NCBI RefSeq assembly: GCF_965638725.1
Contig: NC_134974.1
Coordinates: 2,316,143-2,380,142 of the forward strand
DNA: 64,000 nucleotides
Direction of reading: 5' to 3'
Origin: Aptenodytes patagonicus
Lineage: Eukaryota > Chordata > Aves > Sphenisciformes > Spheniscidae
Shown here in pieces: positions 22,905 through 33,625 of this stretch. How positions within the stretch are numbered: position 1 is the first letter of the stretch; every line of letters begins with the position of its first letter. Below the pieces are notes generated by a model. That model saw only the letters and a list, made by a program, of their open reading frames with translations. It had not been told where the DNA came from and did not search any database. The position numbers and the translations under genes were made by a program.

Positions 22905-23570
22905 GGGGTTGGATTGGGGGTGCTGGGAGGGCTGGATTGGGGGTGCCGAGCTGGGCTGGGGGTGTTGGGGGGGGGGGGGGGCTGGGGATGCTGGACCAGG
23001 GGCACTGAACTGGGCTGGGGGTGCTGGGCTGGGGGTGCTGAGCTGGAACTGGGGGCTCTGAGCTGGATCTGGGGGTGCTGGGCTGGAACTGGGGGGTCTG
23101 AGCTGGGCTGAGGGTGCTGGAACTGGGGGGTGTGAGCTGGGCTGGGGGTGCTGAGCTGGAATCTGGGGGCTCTGAGCTGGATCTGGGGGTGCTGAGCTGG
23201 AACTGGGGGCTCTGAGCTGGGTCTGGGGGTGCTGAGCTGGGGGTGCTGAGCTGGGCTGGTGGTATTGAGCTGAATTAGGGGTGCTGGGCTGGATTGGGGG
23301 GCACCAAGCTGGGCTGGGGGCGCTGGGCTGGGCTGGACTGCGGGTGCTGGGCTGATTCGGGGCACTGAGCTGGGCTGGGGGTGCTGGGCTGGACTAGGGT
23401 GCTGGGCTGGGCTGGGCTGGGGGCGCTGGGCTGAGCTGAATTGGGGGTGCCGGGCTGATTGGGGGGCACTGAGCTGGACTGGGGGCACCAGGCTGGCCGG
23501 GGGGCGGTGGGCTGGGCTGGGGGTGCTGGGGCTGGGGGTGCTGGGACTGGGAGCGCCGGACCCCGGCACG
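22905..23570. repeat. G-rich minisatellite (GGGGGTGCTGAGCTGG-type)
   Basis: About 650 bp are built from degenerate 16-20 bp units such as GGGGGTGCTGAGCTGGGCTG and GGAACTGGGGGCTCTGAGCT. The G-rich strand is the plus strand, in the sense direction of the TLR gene and ITGA10. Long ORFs through it on both strands are repeat translations, not genes. Confidence 0.88.
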
Positions 23571-25020
23571 CGAGGTCACATCGTTTCGGGGTGCAGGTGG
23601 GGTGGGGGGGGGCGCTCTGGGGGACCCAAGCCCCCCCCTCACCGTGAGCCGGGCCCTTGGCACGGCCCGTCGCTGCAAACCTCCCCGGGGGGGGGCAAAG
23701 TGCAGCCGGGGGGGGCGGGGGGGGGGGGCGGGGGGCAGGAGGAGGCTCCCCCAGCCGGGGACGGAAAACCGTCCTCCTCCCGTCCCGCCGCACCGCCTGC
23801 CACCCCGGCCAGCTTGGCGTCGCCGCGGCCTCGCTTCCCCGGCGGTTCCTGGATGCGACCGCCGCCGTTCCCGCCCCGGCTGAGACCTGCCGAACTCCCC
23901 GCACCCCAGGCGCCGCGTGGGGTGAGCAGGGGCCGGCCGGGGAGAATTTGGGGGGTGTGGGGTGTGTGTTTTGGGGGCGAGCAGGTGCTCCCGCCGGCGT
24001 TTGGGCTGGGCCGGCGTCAGGAATGAGGAAGGGTTTGGCGCTGGGAGGGTTTTGGCGGCGCGGGACAAGGGTCACCCCCGTGCCTCAGTTTCCCCCAGCG
24101 GGGCGCGGCAGCGTCACGGGCGCGTGCGGGTCTTTCCCGCGGGGACGGGGTGGCGGGGGGACGGTGGGGGACCGCGCCAGCCCCTGCGGGTCCCCCGCCA
24201 CCCGCTCCCTCGCCCGGCCGCCACCGTTTTGGGCCGCTTCCCAAGTGTTTTTCCTCCTTTCCCTGCGAGCGCAGGGAGGAGCGTGGGACATGGCGGGGGG
24301 GACGACGACGACAACAACGGCACATTTTTAGGGCGAAGCAGGGCAGCTCCTCCGTGTCCCCATGTCCCGTGTCCCCCCCCCCCGCCCCCCCCAGCCCCGG
24401 GCTGGGGTCTGGCCCTGGACGATCCGGGCCGTACCTGGCCCGGCTGTGCCGCATTCGCCGGCGGCGTTGGGGCAGGACAGACGCCCGTCTGTTTTTCTCC
24501 TCCGGTTTCCTGTGGGTCGTGCGTGTCCGTGTGCCCCCCCCGACACCCCCCCCCCCCCCCCCAATAAAAATACCAAAACTCTCGGCCGCAACCGCCCCGC
24601 GGCCGAGGAGCACAAGTTTGCTTCTGTGCGAAAAAGCTGATTTTTTAAAATATTTTTAATTTTTTTTTTTTGGTAAATTGGGAAAATAAAACCCACCCTG
24701 CGAATCAGCGGAGAAGCAAACCCGGGGGCTCAGCCCGGGGGAGCCCCCCCCCCCCCCCGCGCACCCCCCCAGCCCCGCTCCGGGCAGCCCGGGCTCGGAG
24801 GATGAGAAGGGGTTGGGGTGGGGTGTTTGCGCTGGGTTGGGCCCTCGGCCTGCGGGATCTGGTGTCCCAGATCCCGCGGGATCTGGTCTGCGAGTCCCCG
24901 GGGATTTGGTCCCAGAGCCTGGCCCCCCCCCCCCACCCCCGCCTGCCCCCCCCCCCCGGCGCCCTGGGGGTCTGGTGTTGGAGAACCCTGGGATTTGGTC
25001 CCTGCCCACCCCTCCACCCC
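23571..25020. other. Upstream region of the TLR gene
   Basis: This GC-rich stretch contains many C8-C18 and G8-G12 runs and one CCTCAGTTTCCCC motif at 24083-24095. A T11 run at 24661-24671 follows an AT-rich patch. No exon is recognised. The 814-codon ORF on the minus strand across 24656-27100 is an antisense shadow of the TLR coding sequence joined to minisatellite translation. Confidence 0.55.
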
Positions 25021-25470
25021 CCTGATCCAATCCCCTGGGGATCCAGTACCCAACACTCCTAGGATCCATTTCCTGATCCTTGGGATCCAGTCGCCCCCCC
25101 CCCCCCCCCCCCCCGATCCAGTCTCCAAGCCCCCCAGGATCCAGTCCCTGATCCCCAGGATCCGATCCCCAGGATCTGATCCCCAGGATCCAATCCCCAA
25201 GCCCCCTGGCATCCAGTCCCCTGGGATCCAGTCTCCTATCCCCCCTGGGATCCAGTCCCTGGTCCCCAGGATCTGATCCTTGGGATTCAATCCCTTGCCC
25301 CCCCTGGTATCCAATCCCCAATCCCCCCAGGACCCAATCCCCAATCCCCGGGATCCAGTCTCCTATCCCCCTCGGGATCCAGTCCCTGATCCCCCCGGGA
25401 TCCAATCCCCCCCAGATCCAGTCCCCGATCCCCCCCTGGACCCAGTCCCCCAATCCCCCCCCCCCCCCCC
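25021..25470. repeat. GGATCC-rich minisatellite upstream of the TLR gene
   Basis: About 450 bp are made of degenerate units of 14-22 bp such as CCCCCTGGGATCCAGTCCCT and CCCCAGGATCCAATCCCC. The array ends about 180 bp before a good splice acceptor (AG at 25650-25651), so it lies in the presumptive promoter or first intron of the TLR gene. Confidence 0.88.
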
Positions 25471-25738
25471 CGCCCCAGGATCCAATCCCCGAGCCTCCAA
25501 GGGAGGATTTACCCGTCCCCATCCCGCCGGATCCAGGTGCTGCCTCCCCCCCTGCCCCGGTGCCCCCCCCGGGGGGTTGATCCCGGCGCTTCCCGGGGGG
25601 TCGGGGTCCTCCCCACGCGGCACCGCTGACCCCGCTCCTCTCCCGACGCAGGACGGCTCTGCGGGGATGCCCGGATGCCCCTTCCAGCTCCGTCCCCGCT
25701 CCCGCCGCCGGTGGCACCTCCCCGGCCACCCCGCTGCC

Positions 25739-28530
25739 ATGCCGGAGGCCATGCGGCCCCCCCTGACCGCCGGTGCCGGGGGGGTTTGGTGCCTGGTGCT
25801 GCTGGCGCTGGCGGGGGACATGGCGTGGCCGCCGTGCCGCATCGACGCCGACAACGGGACGGGGCTGTGCAAGGGGCAGGACCTGCTGCGGGTACCCCGC
25901 GGCCTCCCCGGCGGCCTGCGCGGCCTCGACCTCTCCTACAACAAGCTGCAGGAGATCACGGCGGCCGACTTCGCCGGCATGACCCAGCTGCGGCGTTTGG
26001 ACTTGGGCTACAACAACATCTCCCGCATCGCGCCGGACGCCTTCCTCTCCAACACCCTCTTGGAGCATCTCCGGCTCTTCAACAACTCCCTCCGCCGCAT
26101 CCCGGCGCCAGCGTTGCGACCGTTGGTCAACCTCCGTTGGTTGGACATGTCCAACAACCTCTACCGCAGCGCGGCGTTGGACGGCGTCTTCGGCAAGCTG
26201 CGGCAGCTGCGGGAGCTGTCGCTGGGGGGGCCGCTGCTGCAGGACATCTCCCGGGGAGACTTCGCCGTCTTGAAGGACACGGCGCTGCAGAAGTTTGCCA
26301 TCAAGTCGGCCTCCAGCCTGCGGCGGTACGAAGCCAGGGCTTTCTCGTGGCTCAACACCACGGAGCTGTGGTGCGACATGGCCTTGGATGAGAGCGTGGC
26401 GGCCCTGCCGGTAATGCTGCGGGACCTGCGGGGCAAACCCCTCGACTACCTGCGTTTCCGTAATCTCTTCGAGTTCACCTACTACACCGGCGACGCCGAT
26501 CCCTTCGCCGGCTTGGCCGAGTTGCAGATCACCAAGTTGGTCTTCTACCGGGGCAAGTTCAACGAGAACCTCCTCCGCTTGGCCCTGCTCCAACGTCCAA
26601 CGCTCCCGCATCCGTGACTTGGCGCTGGTGGCCATCGACTTCGCCCGCTCGCCGTGGCGGAACAGCTCTGGCGTGGGGGTGGCCCCCCCCGGCTCAACCG
26701 CCTCTTGCTGCAGGACATCAGCAACCCCGACGTCCTGCGTTTCGACTGGACCTTCACCTGGTTGAGCGGCGTGGCCGCCCTCTCCATCATCAACGTCAAC
26801 TTCAACTACGTCCCCTGCGACGCTTGGGGCGAGATGCGCAACGTGGAGGCTTTGGACATCTCCGGCAACCGTCTGGAAGATGGTTATATCTACAACCAAC
26901 GTTGCCACTACCAGGGCGTCATGCCCAAGCTGGAGAGCTTCGTCTTGGCCACCAACCAGCTCCTGAGCCTGGCCATGGTGGCCGCCTTGACGCGGACGTG
27001 GCCCCGGCTCGCCCGCCTTGACGCCAGCCACAATGGCTTGGGCAGCCTGCAGGAGACGTGTCAATGGACTCCCACCTTGCGTTGGCTGGCCCTGCACCAC
27101 AACCGGGTGACGGCGGGCACCTTCGGGTGCCTGCCCACCACCCTCGAGTACCTGGACCTCTCCTACTCCCAGCTCGATCGCTTGGACATGGACTACTTCA
27201 CCCGAACCCCCCGGCTGCGGGAGCTGCGGCTGAGCGGCAACAAGATCAAGTTCATCCCCTCCGAGTGGAGATGCCCCCGTTTGGAGGTGCTGGCCATCGA
27301 CGGCAACTCCTTCGGCGTCATCACCGCGGCTCCTTCATCAACATGCCGCGGCTCGTTAGCCTGGCGGCCGGCAACAACCCCTACCACTGCACCTGTGACC
27401 TCTACCTCTTCTTGGAGGAGACGCGGCGCCGGGGACGACCCGCCTTGGCCGACTGGCCCCACAACTGGACCTGCTACCACCCCGAGCCGCTGCTGGATAC
27501 GGCCGTGGCCGCCTACGCCCCGCGTCCCTTGGAATGCAACGTGCTGGCGCTGGTGGCCGTGGCGGTGGCCAGCACGGCGGTGGCGGTGGCGGCGTGCTCC
27601 GTGCTCTGCTGGAAGCTGGACGCCGGTTGGTACCTGCGAGCCACGTACCGGTTGGTGCGCGCCAAGTACGGCAGGCGGCAGACGAGCGCCGCGCGGCAAT
27701 GCTCCTACCACGCCTTCATCTCCTACAGCCGCGCCGACGCCGGCTGGGTCCGCCGGGAGCTTCTGCACCGGCTGGAGAGCACCACGCCGCCTTACCGGCT
27801 CTGCATCCACGAGCGGGACTTCACGCCGGGCCGTTGGATCATCGATAACATCGTGGAGAACATCGAGAGGAGCGCCAAGGTCATCTTCGTCCTCTCCCGC
27901 AGCTTCGTCGACAGCGAGTGGTGCAACTACGAGCTCTACTTCGCCCACCAGCGCGCCGTGGGGCTGGGCAGCGAGGACGTCATCTTGGTGGTGAAGGAAC
28001 CCATCGATGCTCGGGGTTTGCCCCGGCGTTTCGCCCGGCTCCGGAAGATGTTGGGCACCAAGACCTACCTGGAGTGGCCCCACGAGCCCGGCAGACGACC
28101 CTTCTTCTGGCTTCAGCTCCGTAGCCTCTTGGGCAAGCCCGGGGGCTCGGTCCTGCCGCCGGCGAGGAGGAGGAGACGGCCGTGGATGCCGCCACGTAGC
28201 GGTGGCCTCTCTCGCCCCGTGTCCTTCAGGTGGTCTTGGGGTGCCACCATGGGCTGGGCTCGGTGTCCCCTGCTGGGGGCGGCTCGAGGAGCAGGTGTTG
28301 GGGTGGGACGGACGGGGGACGGGGGGGGGGGGGTCCTCACCGAGGTCGCCCCCATCTTCTCAACCTCCTCCAAGGGACAAGGAGATGGGGACAGCGTCCA
28401 GGAGGTGGCAGTGTCACCCGGAGGACGTGGCGACCCTAAATCCTCCCTAAATCCACCGAGAGCCGAGGAGGGCAGCGGGGACCAGCGGGGGAACCCCCAA
28501 AACCCCCCATCCCCGCGCCCCCAGCCTTAA
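25739..28530 (+). CDS. Toll-like receptor, TLR1/TLR2 subfamily, frame interrupted in the printed sequence
   Basis: This is a membrane pattern-recognition receptor. ATG 25739 (or 25751) starts a probable signal peptide with GGVWCLVLLALAGDMAW. An LRR-NT (WPPCRIDADNGTGLCKG) and LRRs follow (LRGLDLSYNKLQEI, LRRLDLGYNNISRI), then an LRR-CT with NPYHCTCDLYLFLEE and DWPHNWTC at about 27378-27480. The transmembrane helix is about 27538-27615 (NVLALVAVAVASTAVAVAAC). The TIR domain at about 27700-28135 has box 1 YHAFISYS, box 2 RDFTPGRWI with the BB-loop proline, then KTYLEWP and box 3 FFW. Some 800 residues to the TIR end and the RDFxPGxWIIDN and TYLEWP motifs fit the TLR1/TLR2 group, not TLR21 or TLR3/7/8. 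Frame changes occur at about 26590 (+1), 26690 (-1, C7 run) and 27330 (-1). The ORF runs to TGA-less 28530, but a one-base shift after about 28155 would give an acidic tail ending at TAG 28199. AG at 25650-25651 suggests a 5'UTR intron. The exact orthologue (TLR2-, TLR14/18- or TLR25-like) is unresolved. Confidence 0.92.
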
Positions 28531-29079
28531 ATCGAGGTCCCCCCGGGGGAGAAGAGCCGCCTGTCCCAGCCACGTCCACAGGGTTCAATCCTTCCCGGGG
28601 CGGGGGGGGGGACACACGACGGGGACGGACACCCACCGCGGGACACGCTTCCCACCCCGTGCAGGGACCCGCTTTGCCGGGAAAAGGGGGGGAAAAAACC
28701 AAATAATCCTCTTTAGCGGCACCCCGAGCATCCCGGTGCCCCCCCAGACCCCCCGGCCCCCTCCTTCCCGCTCCTCTTTTTTTTTTTTTTCCCCGTGTTT
28801 TCTCCACTTTTGCCTTTTTATCCCAACTCCGTCGTCCGGTCGTCGTCCACCCCCCCCAAAAAAAAAAAACCACCCAAAACCACCAAACCAACCACGCTCC
28901 GGCTGTTTATTTTTAGCAGCCAATTGAAGATGAAGGAGGAGGGAAAAAAAATATTAAAAAAAAAAAAAAGGAGGGGGGGGGGGGGGGGGAAAAGAAAAAG
29001 AAAATATATCCCGTTCGGAGACAGAGTAACCTTTGAGCCGCGCAGGGCCGATGCCGGCGGCTCCGGCGACGGTGGGGCG
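28531..29079 (+). other. TLR 3' region and ITGA10 promoter/5'UTR
   Basis: Only about 550-880 bp separate the TLR coding end from the ITGA10 ATG. The stretch has A- and T-rich runs (T14 near 28778, A13 near 28956), a G18-type run near 28972-28989 and ATTAAA at 28953-28958, a possible TLR poly(A) signal. ATATAT at 29003-29008, about 75 bp before the ITGA10 ATG, could be a weak TATA element. No exon is recognised. Confidence 0.45.
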
Positions 29080-31723
29080 ATGGAGGGTGGTGGGTGCCGG
29101 CGGCTTCTCCCAGCGCTGCTCCTGCTCCCAGGTAACGTCACCCCCAAATCCGGCCGGATTTGGGGCAAGAGGGTGGTTGGGGGTTTTTTTTTTTTTGGGG
29201 GGGGGGGGGGAATTGGAGGCGTTTGGGGACGCTGCGGTGTCGGGGGGGGGGGGGGGGGGTGCCGAGCTGGGTACCGGTTAACCCAGAGCTCAGCGGTGCG
29301 TGGGAGGCCCCCGCCGAGCCGGTCGGGGGGGCAGGTTTGGGGAAAAGTGCCTGGTTTTGGCCCTTACCCCCCGCTCCTCAATGGTTTTGGCTTTTTCCTG
29401 ATGCCGGGGGGGGGTAGGGGGGGACCCCAAAACCTCCCCCAGGTTTGGGGCCGGGGCCGGGAAGGGCCGGGGCCGGCGTGGAAGGAAGCCAAACCCCGCT
29501 AAGAGGAACCAAACAACAACAACAACAAACTTTAACGGAAAATCTCTGCATTTTGGGGGAAAAAAAGACAAAAAAGGGGGTGGGTTTTTTTTTCCAACCC
29601 CCCCCCGCCCCAAGGAGGAGGTCGGCCGCTGGGTCCCCAGCCCATCTCCGTCCCATCTGGGCACGTCCGCGCTCCCTCGCCGTGCCCCGCCGGCTGGGGA
29701 AACTGAGGCACGCAGCCAGTGCCGGCCTCGGTGGTGGCCCTTGGCCTTCCCGTGCCTCAGTTTCCCCATCCGGAGCCGGTGGGGAAGCAGGGGGGGGGCG
29801 CAGCACTTACCAGTCTTCTGAAGGTTTGGAGGCAAAGACAACCACCCCCGGCCTCCCGAAATGGAACACCCCCCCCCCCCGGTTGTCCTGTCCACCCCGG
29901 GGCCTCCTGGGGTGCTGTCTGTGGGGTGCTGGGTGCTGCCTTTGGGGTGCTGGGTGCTGGTACGTGGGGTGCTGGGTGCTGCCTTTGGGGTGCTGGGTGC
30001 CACATACATGCTGCTGGGTGCTGTCTGTGGGGTGCTGGGTGCTGCCTTTGGGGTGCTGGGTGCTCTCTGTGGGGTGCTGGGTGCTGCCTTTGGGGTGCTG
30101 GGTGCTGTCTGTGGGGTGCTGGCTGCTGCCTTTGGGGTGCTGGGTGCTCTCTGTGGGGTGCTGGGTGCTGTACATGGGGTGCTTGGAGCCACACACGGGG
30201 TGCTCAGCACCCAGCACTCAGGACCTCTCCCCCCCCCCCCCCGAACGGGGACCACCGCCACAGCCAGCCCCCCCCCAGTGACACCCCCCCCCTTTCCCTG
30301 CAGGTCCCCGCCCCGACGGGGCGATGGGTGCCCCAAGCACCCATGGGTGCCAGGGCCCTGCCGCGACTCCCCACCCAGCCTCTTCAGCCTCCCAACCCAA
30401 AACCCGCCGGCTGTGGGGGGGGGGGGCATCGCCCTGCCTAATTACGGGGCTGCAGCCGGCTGCGGCACGGCCACCGCAGGTCGCACCCATCCCCGGGGGG
30501 GGGGAGGGGGGGGTGTGTGGGGGTGTCCCCCCCCCCCTGTTTTAATTCCCCGCTGGTTGGGAGATGGGTGCCCCCAGCAGCACCCAAAAAAATGGGGTTT
30601 TTGGGGGGGGGGGGGGGGGGGGGCTTGGCGTGGGCACCGCGGTGGGTTTGGCGGTTGCGCCGAAGCGGCCTCGTCCCTATAGATGGGGGGGGGGGGGCGT
30701 GTCCCGTGGGTGCCCCCACCCTCAGGGCTCGCCGTCGTGTGTGTGTGTCGTTCCATCCCCCCGGGCCCCCCGGCCCCCCCCCCCCCAGGTCTGTGCGTGG
30801 GGTTCAACGTCGACGTGGAGGCGCCCGCGGCTCTTCCGTGGGCCGGCGAGGCCCAGTTCGGCTACAAGGTGCTGCAGCGGGTGGGCGGCGGGGAGAAGTG
30901 GTGAGTGGCACCCACGGGGGGGGGGGGACACGACACATGGGACACGGGGACACCCACCCATACCCCCCCCGCCAGGACATCCCACGGGGTGGGGGTAAGG
31001 GATGGGAGGGGGGGATGCACGGCTTGCGATGCCCTGGGGAGGGGAAACTGAGGCAGGGAGGGGGAAACAGGCAGGGGTGGGGAGATCGAGGCAGGGAAGG
31101 GGAAACTGAGGCAGGGAGGGGAAACAGGCAGGGAAGGGGAAACTGAGGCAGGGAGGGGGAACGAGGCGGGGGGAAACTGAGGCAGGGAGGGGGAAACTGA
31201 GGCAGGGAAGGGAAACTGAGGCAGGGAGCCGGATGGCGAAGCCCCCTCGGTGTTTTCTGGGGGCAGAAATGGGGTTAAAGACTTGCGGTGGATTTGGACT
31301 TTGCCCCGGCACGGCTTGGGGGCGGCGGGGTGGGGGCCATGAAAATAAGGGTCCCACGGGTAAAATGCTGGGGGGGGGGGGGGGGGGGGGGGGGGGAGGG
31401 GCCGGTGCCTGTGCCGGCGGTTGGGATGCCGATCAAAGGGAGCGGGCCAGCCAGCCAGACGGACGGAAACCACCGGCAGCCCAGGGCTGGTGGCGGAAAC
31501 GCCGTGGCCCGGTGCCGGCGGCGGGGGCGGGCAGGGTTTGGCGCTGCTCCCTGCCATGCCGCGGCCGGGTGGTGCCGGTGACCCCCCTCACGCTGCCACG
31601 TCCCCCCCCCCCCCCCCCCCCCACGGCTGCTGGTGGGGGCCCCTTGGGACGGCGACCGCCAAGGTGACGTCTACAAGTGCCGCGTGGGACCCCCCGACGC
31701 CACGTGCGTCAAAGCCAACCTCG
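29080..31723 (+). CDS. ITGA10: ITGA10 exons 1-3 (signal peptide, first propeller blade)
   Basis: Exon 1 is 29080-29131 and encodes [18 protein letters not shown], a signal peptide. Exon 2 is 30789-30900, encoding [19 protein letters not shown] and [15 protein letters not shown]. Exon 3 is about 31626-31723, encoding [20 protein letters not shown] and ending ATCVKANLG. The donors are normal, but the exon 3 acceptor reads CCCCACG|G with no AG at the frame-preserving position. It sits directly after a long C run, so a lost base or two is likely. Phases 1, 2 and 1 join correctly. Confidence 0.93.
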
Positions 31724-33593
31724 GTACCTCCATGCCCCGTGGGACGGGTGGGCCGCGTCCGTGCCTGGCTTTGCCCTTTCCAGGCCGGCATCCGTCCCGG
31801 CACGGTCACGGCAGGGTTTGTGGTGGTGGTGGTGGGGGGTCACCTCGGCGTTGACACCCTCCCCCGGCATCTCTCTTTCCCCGGCACCGAGGATCCGCAG
31901 CCCCCTGGCTCTACCCCGTCCCCGGCCGCAACGTGCACTTCGGGATGACCCTCCTGGACTCCAAGGACGGCGGGCTTCGTGGTGAGAGGAGCCTCCCCCA
32001 GAGGGAAAGCTGAGGCACGGCCGGGCACGGGGCTCGGGTGCCAGCCCACGCTCTGTGTCGTCCCCGTCCCCCCCCCGTCCCCCCCCCCCCCCCAGGCTTG
32101 CGCCCCGCTTGGTCCCAGGCATGCGGCACCTCCGTCTTCAGCACCGGCATCTGCGCCCGGCTGGACAGTGACCTCCGGCCGGTGGGGACCATCGCGCCCA
32201 CGGCACAGCGTGAGTTGTGGGGTGGGGGTGGGGGTGGGGGGGGGAAACACGGACGATGGGGGACGGGCTGCGGTGCGCGGAGCCCACGCCGCGCCGTGCC
32301 GCGCTGCGCCGGTGCCAGCTGCCGTCCCCCTTGGCAGGCTGCTCCACCTACATGGACATCGTCATCGTCCTGGACGGCTCCAACAGCATCTACCCCTGGT
32401 ACGAGGTGCAGAACTTCCTCAGCAACATCCTCAGCAAGTTCTTCATCGGGCCCGGACAGATCCAGGTGAGGTGGTGTCCCCAGGGCCGTGCCGGTGTCCC
32501 CAGGGCCGTGCCGGTGTCCCCAGGGCCGTGTCCAGGACGACGTCACCGCCCCCAGGGTGATGGGGTTCCCCCAGATGACGCCATCATACCCAGGACGATG
32601 CCATCATCCCTGGGGTGATTCCATCATCCTTGGGCAATGCCGTTGTCCCCGGGGCGATGCTGTCGTCACCCCTGTGGCGATGCCACCCTTGGGGTAACGC
32701 CACCCCTGGGGCGATGCCGTCACCCCTGGGGTGATGCCGTTGTCCCCAGGACCATGCCATGTCCCCAGGGCCATGCTGTCGTCCCCGGGGTGATGCCACC
32801 CCTGGGGTGATGCCGATATTCCTGGGGCGATGCCATTGTCCCCAGGGCGATGCCATCATCCCCGGGGCGATGCCATTATCCTTGGGGCGATGCCATTGTC
32901 CCCAGGGCGATGCCATCGTCCCCGGGGCGATGCCATTATCCTTGGGGCGATGCCATTGTCCCCAGGGCGATGCCATCGTCCCCGGGGCGATGCCATTATC
33001 CTTGGGGCGATGCCATTGTCCCCAGGGCAATGCCATCATCCCGGGGCGATGCCATTATCCTTGGGGCGATGCCATTGTCCCCAGGGCAATGCCGTTGTCC
33101 CTGGGGCGATGCCATCATCCCCGGGGCGATGCCATCATCCTTGGGGCGATGCCATTGTCCCCAGGGCGATGCTGCTGTCCCTGTGGCGATGCCACCCCCT
33201 GGGGCGACACGCCGTCACCCCTGGGGCGATGCCGTTGTCCCCGGGGCGATGCCACCCCTGGGACGATGCCAGCTGGGGACGCTTTTGGGGAGGGGGGGGG
33301 GGTCAAGGGTGCACGTTGCCGGCTGGGGCTGGGGGACGCACTGCGCATCGGGGCGGGGAGGGGGGGCCGGGACATTTTGGGGCGGGGGGGCTGACCCCGC
33401 GGGCTGAGCACCCCGTCCCGGCGGCAGGTGGGGGTGCTGCAGTACGGGGAGCGGGCGGTGCACGAGTGGGCGCTGGGGCGGTACCGGACGGCGGAGGAGG
33501 TGGTGGAGGCGGCCAAGAACATCAGCCGGCAGGAGGGGCGGGGAGACGCGCACGGCCTTCGCCATCCGCCGGGCGTGGTGGGCGTCGGGGTCG

Positions 33594-33625
<32 letters not shown>

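Noticed and set aside
22688-24075. Long Pro/Ser/Ala/Gln frames on the minus strand
   Set aside because: They are translations of the G-rich minisatellite at 22905-23570, without conserved motifs.
24656-27100. 814-codon open frame on the minus strand
   Set aside because: It is antisense to the TLR coding sequence and then runs through the GGATCC minisatellite. The translation is repeat-like and has no family resemblance.
25739-28200. Assignment of the receptor to TLR21 or TLR15
   Set aside because: The length to the TIR end (about 800 residues) and the TLR1/2-type BB loop and TYLEWP motif do not fit TLR21. The ectodomain does not resemble what I recall of chicken TLR15.
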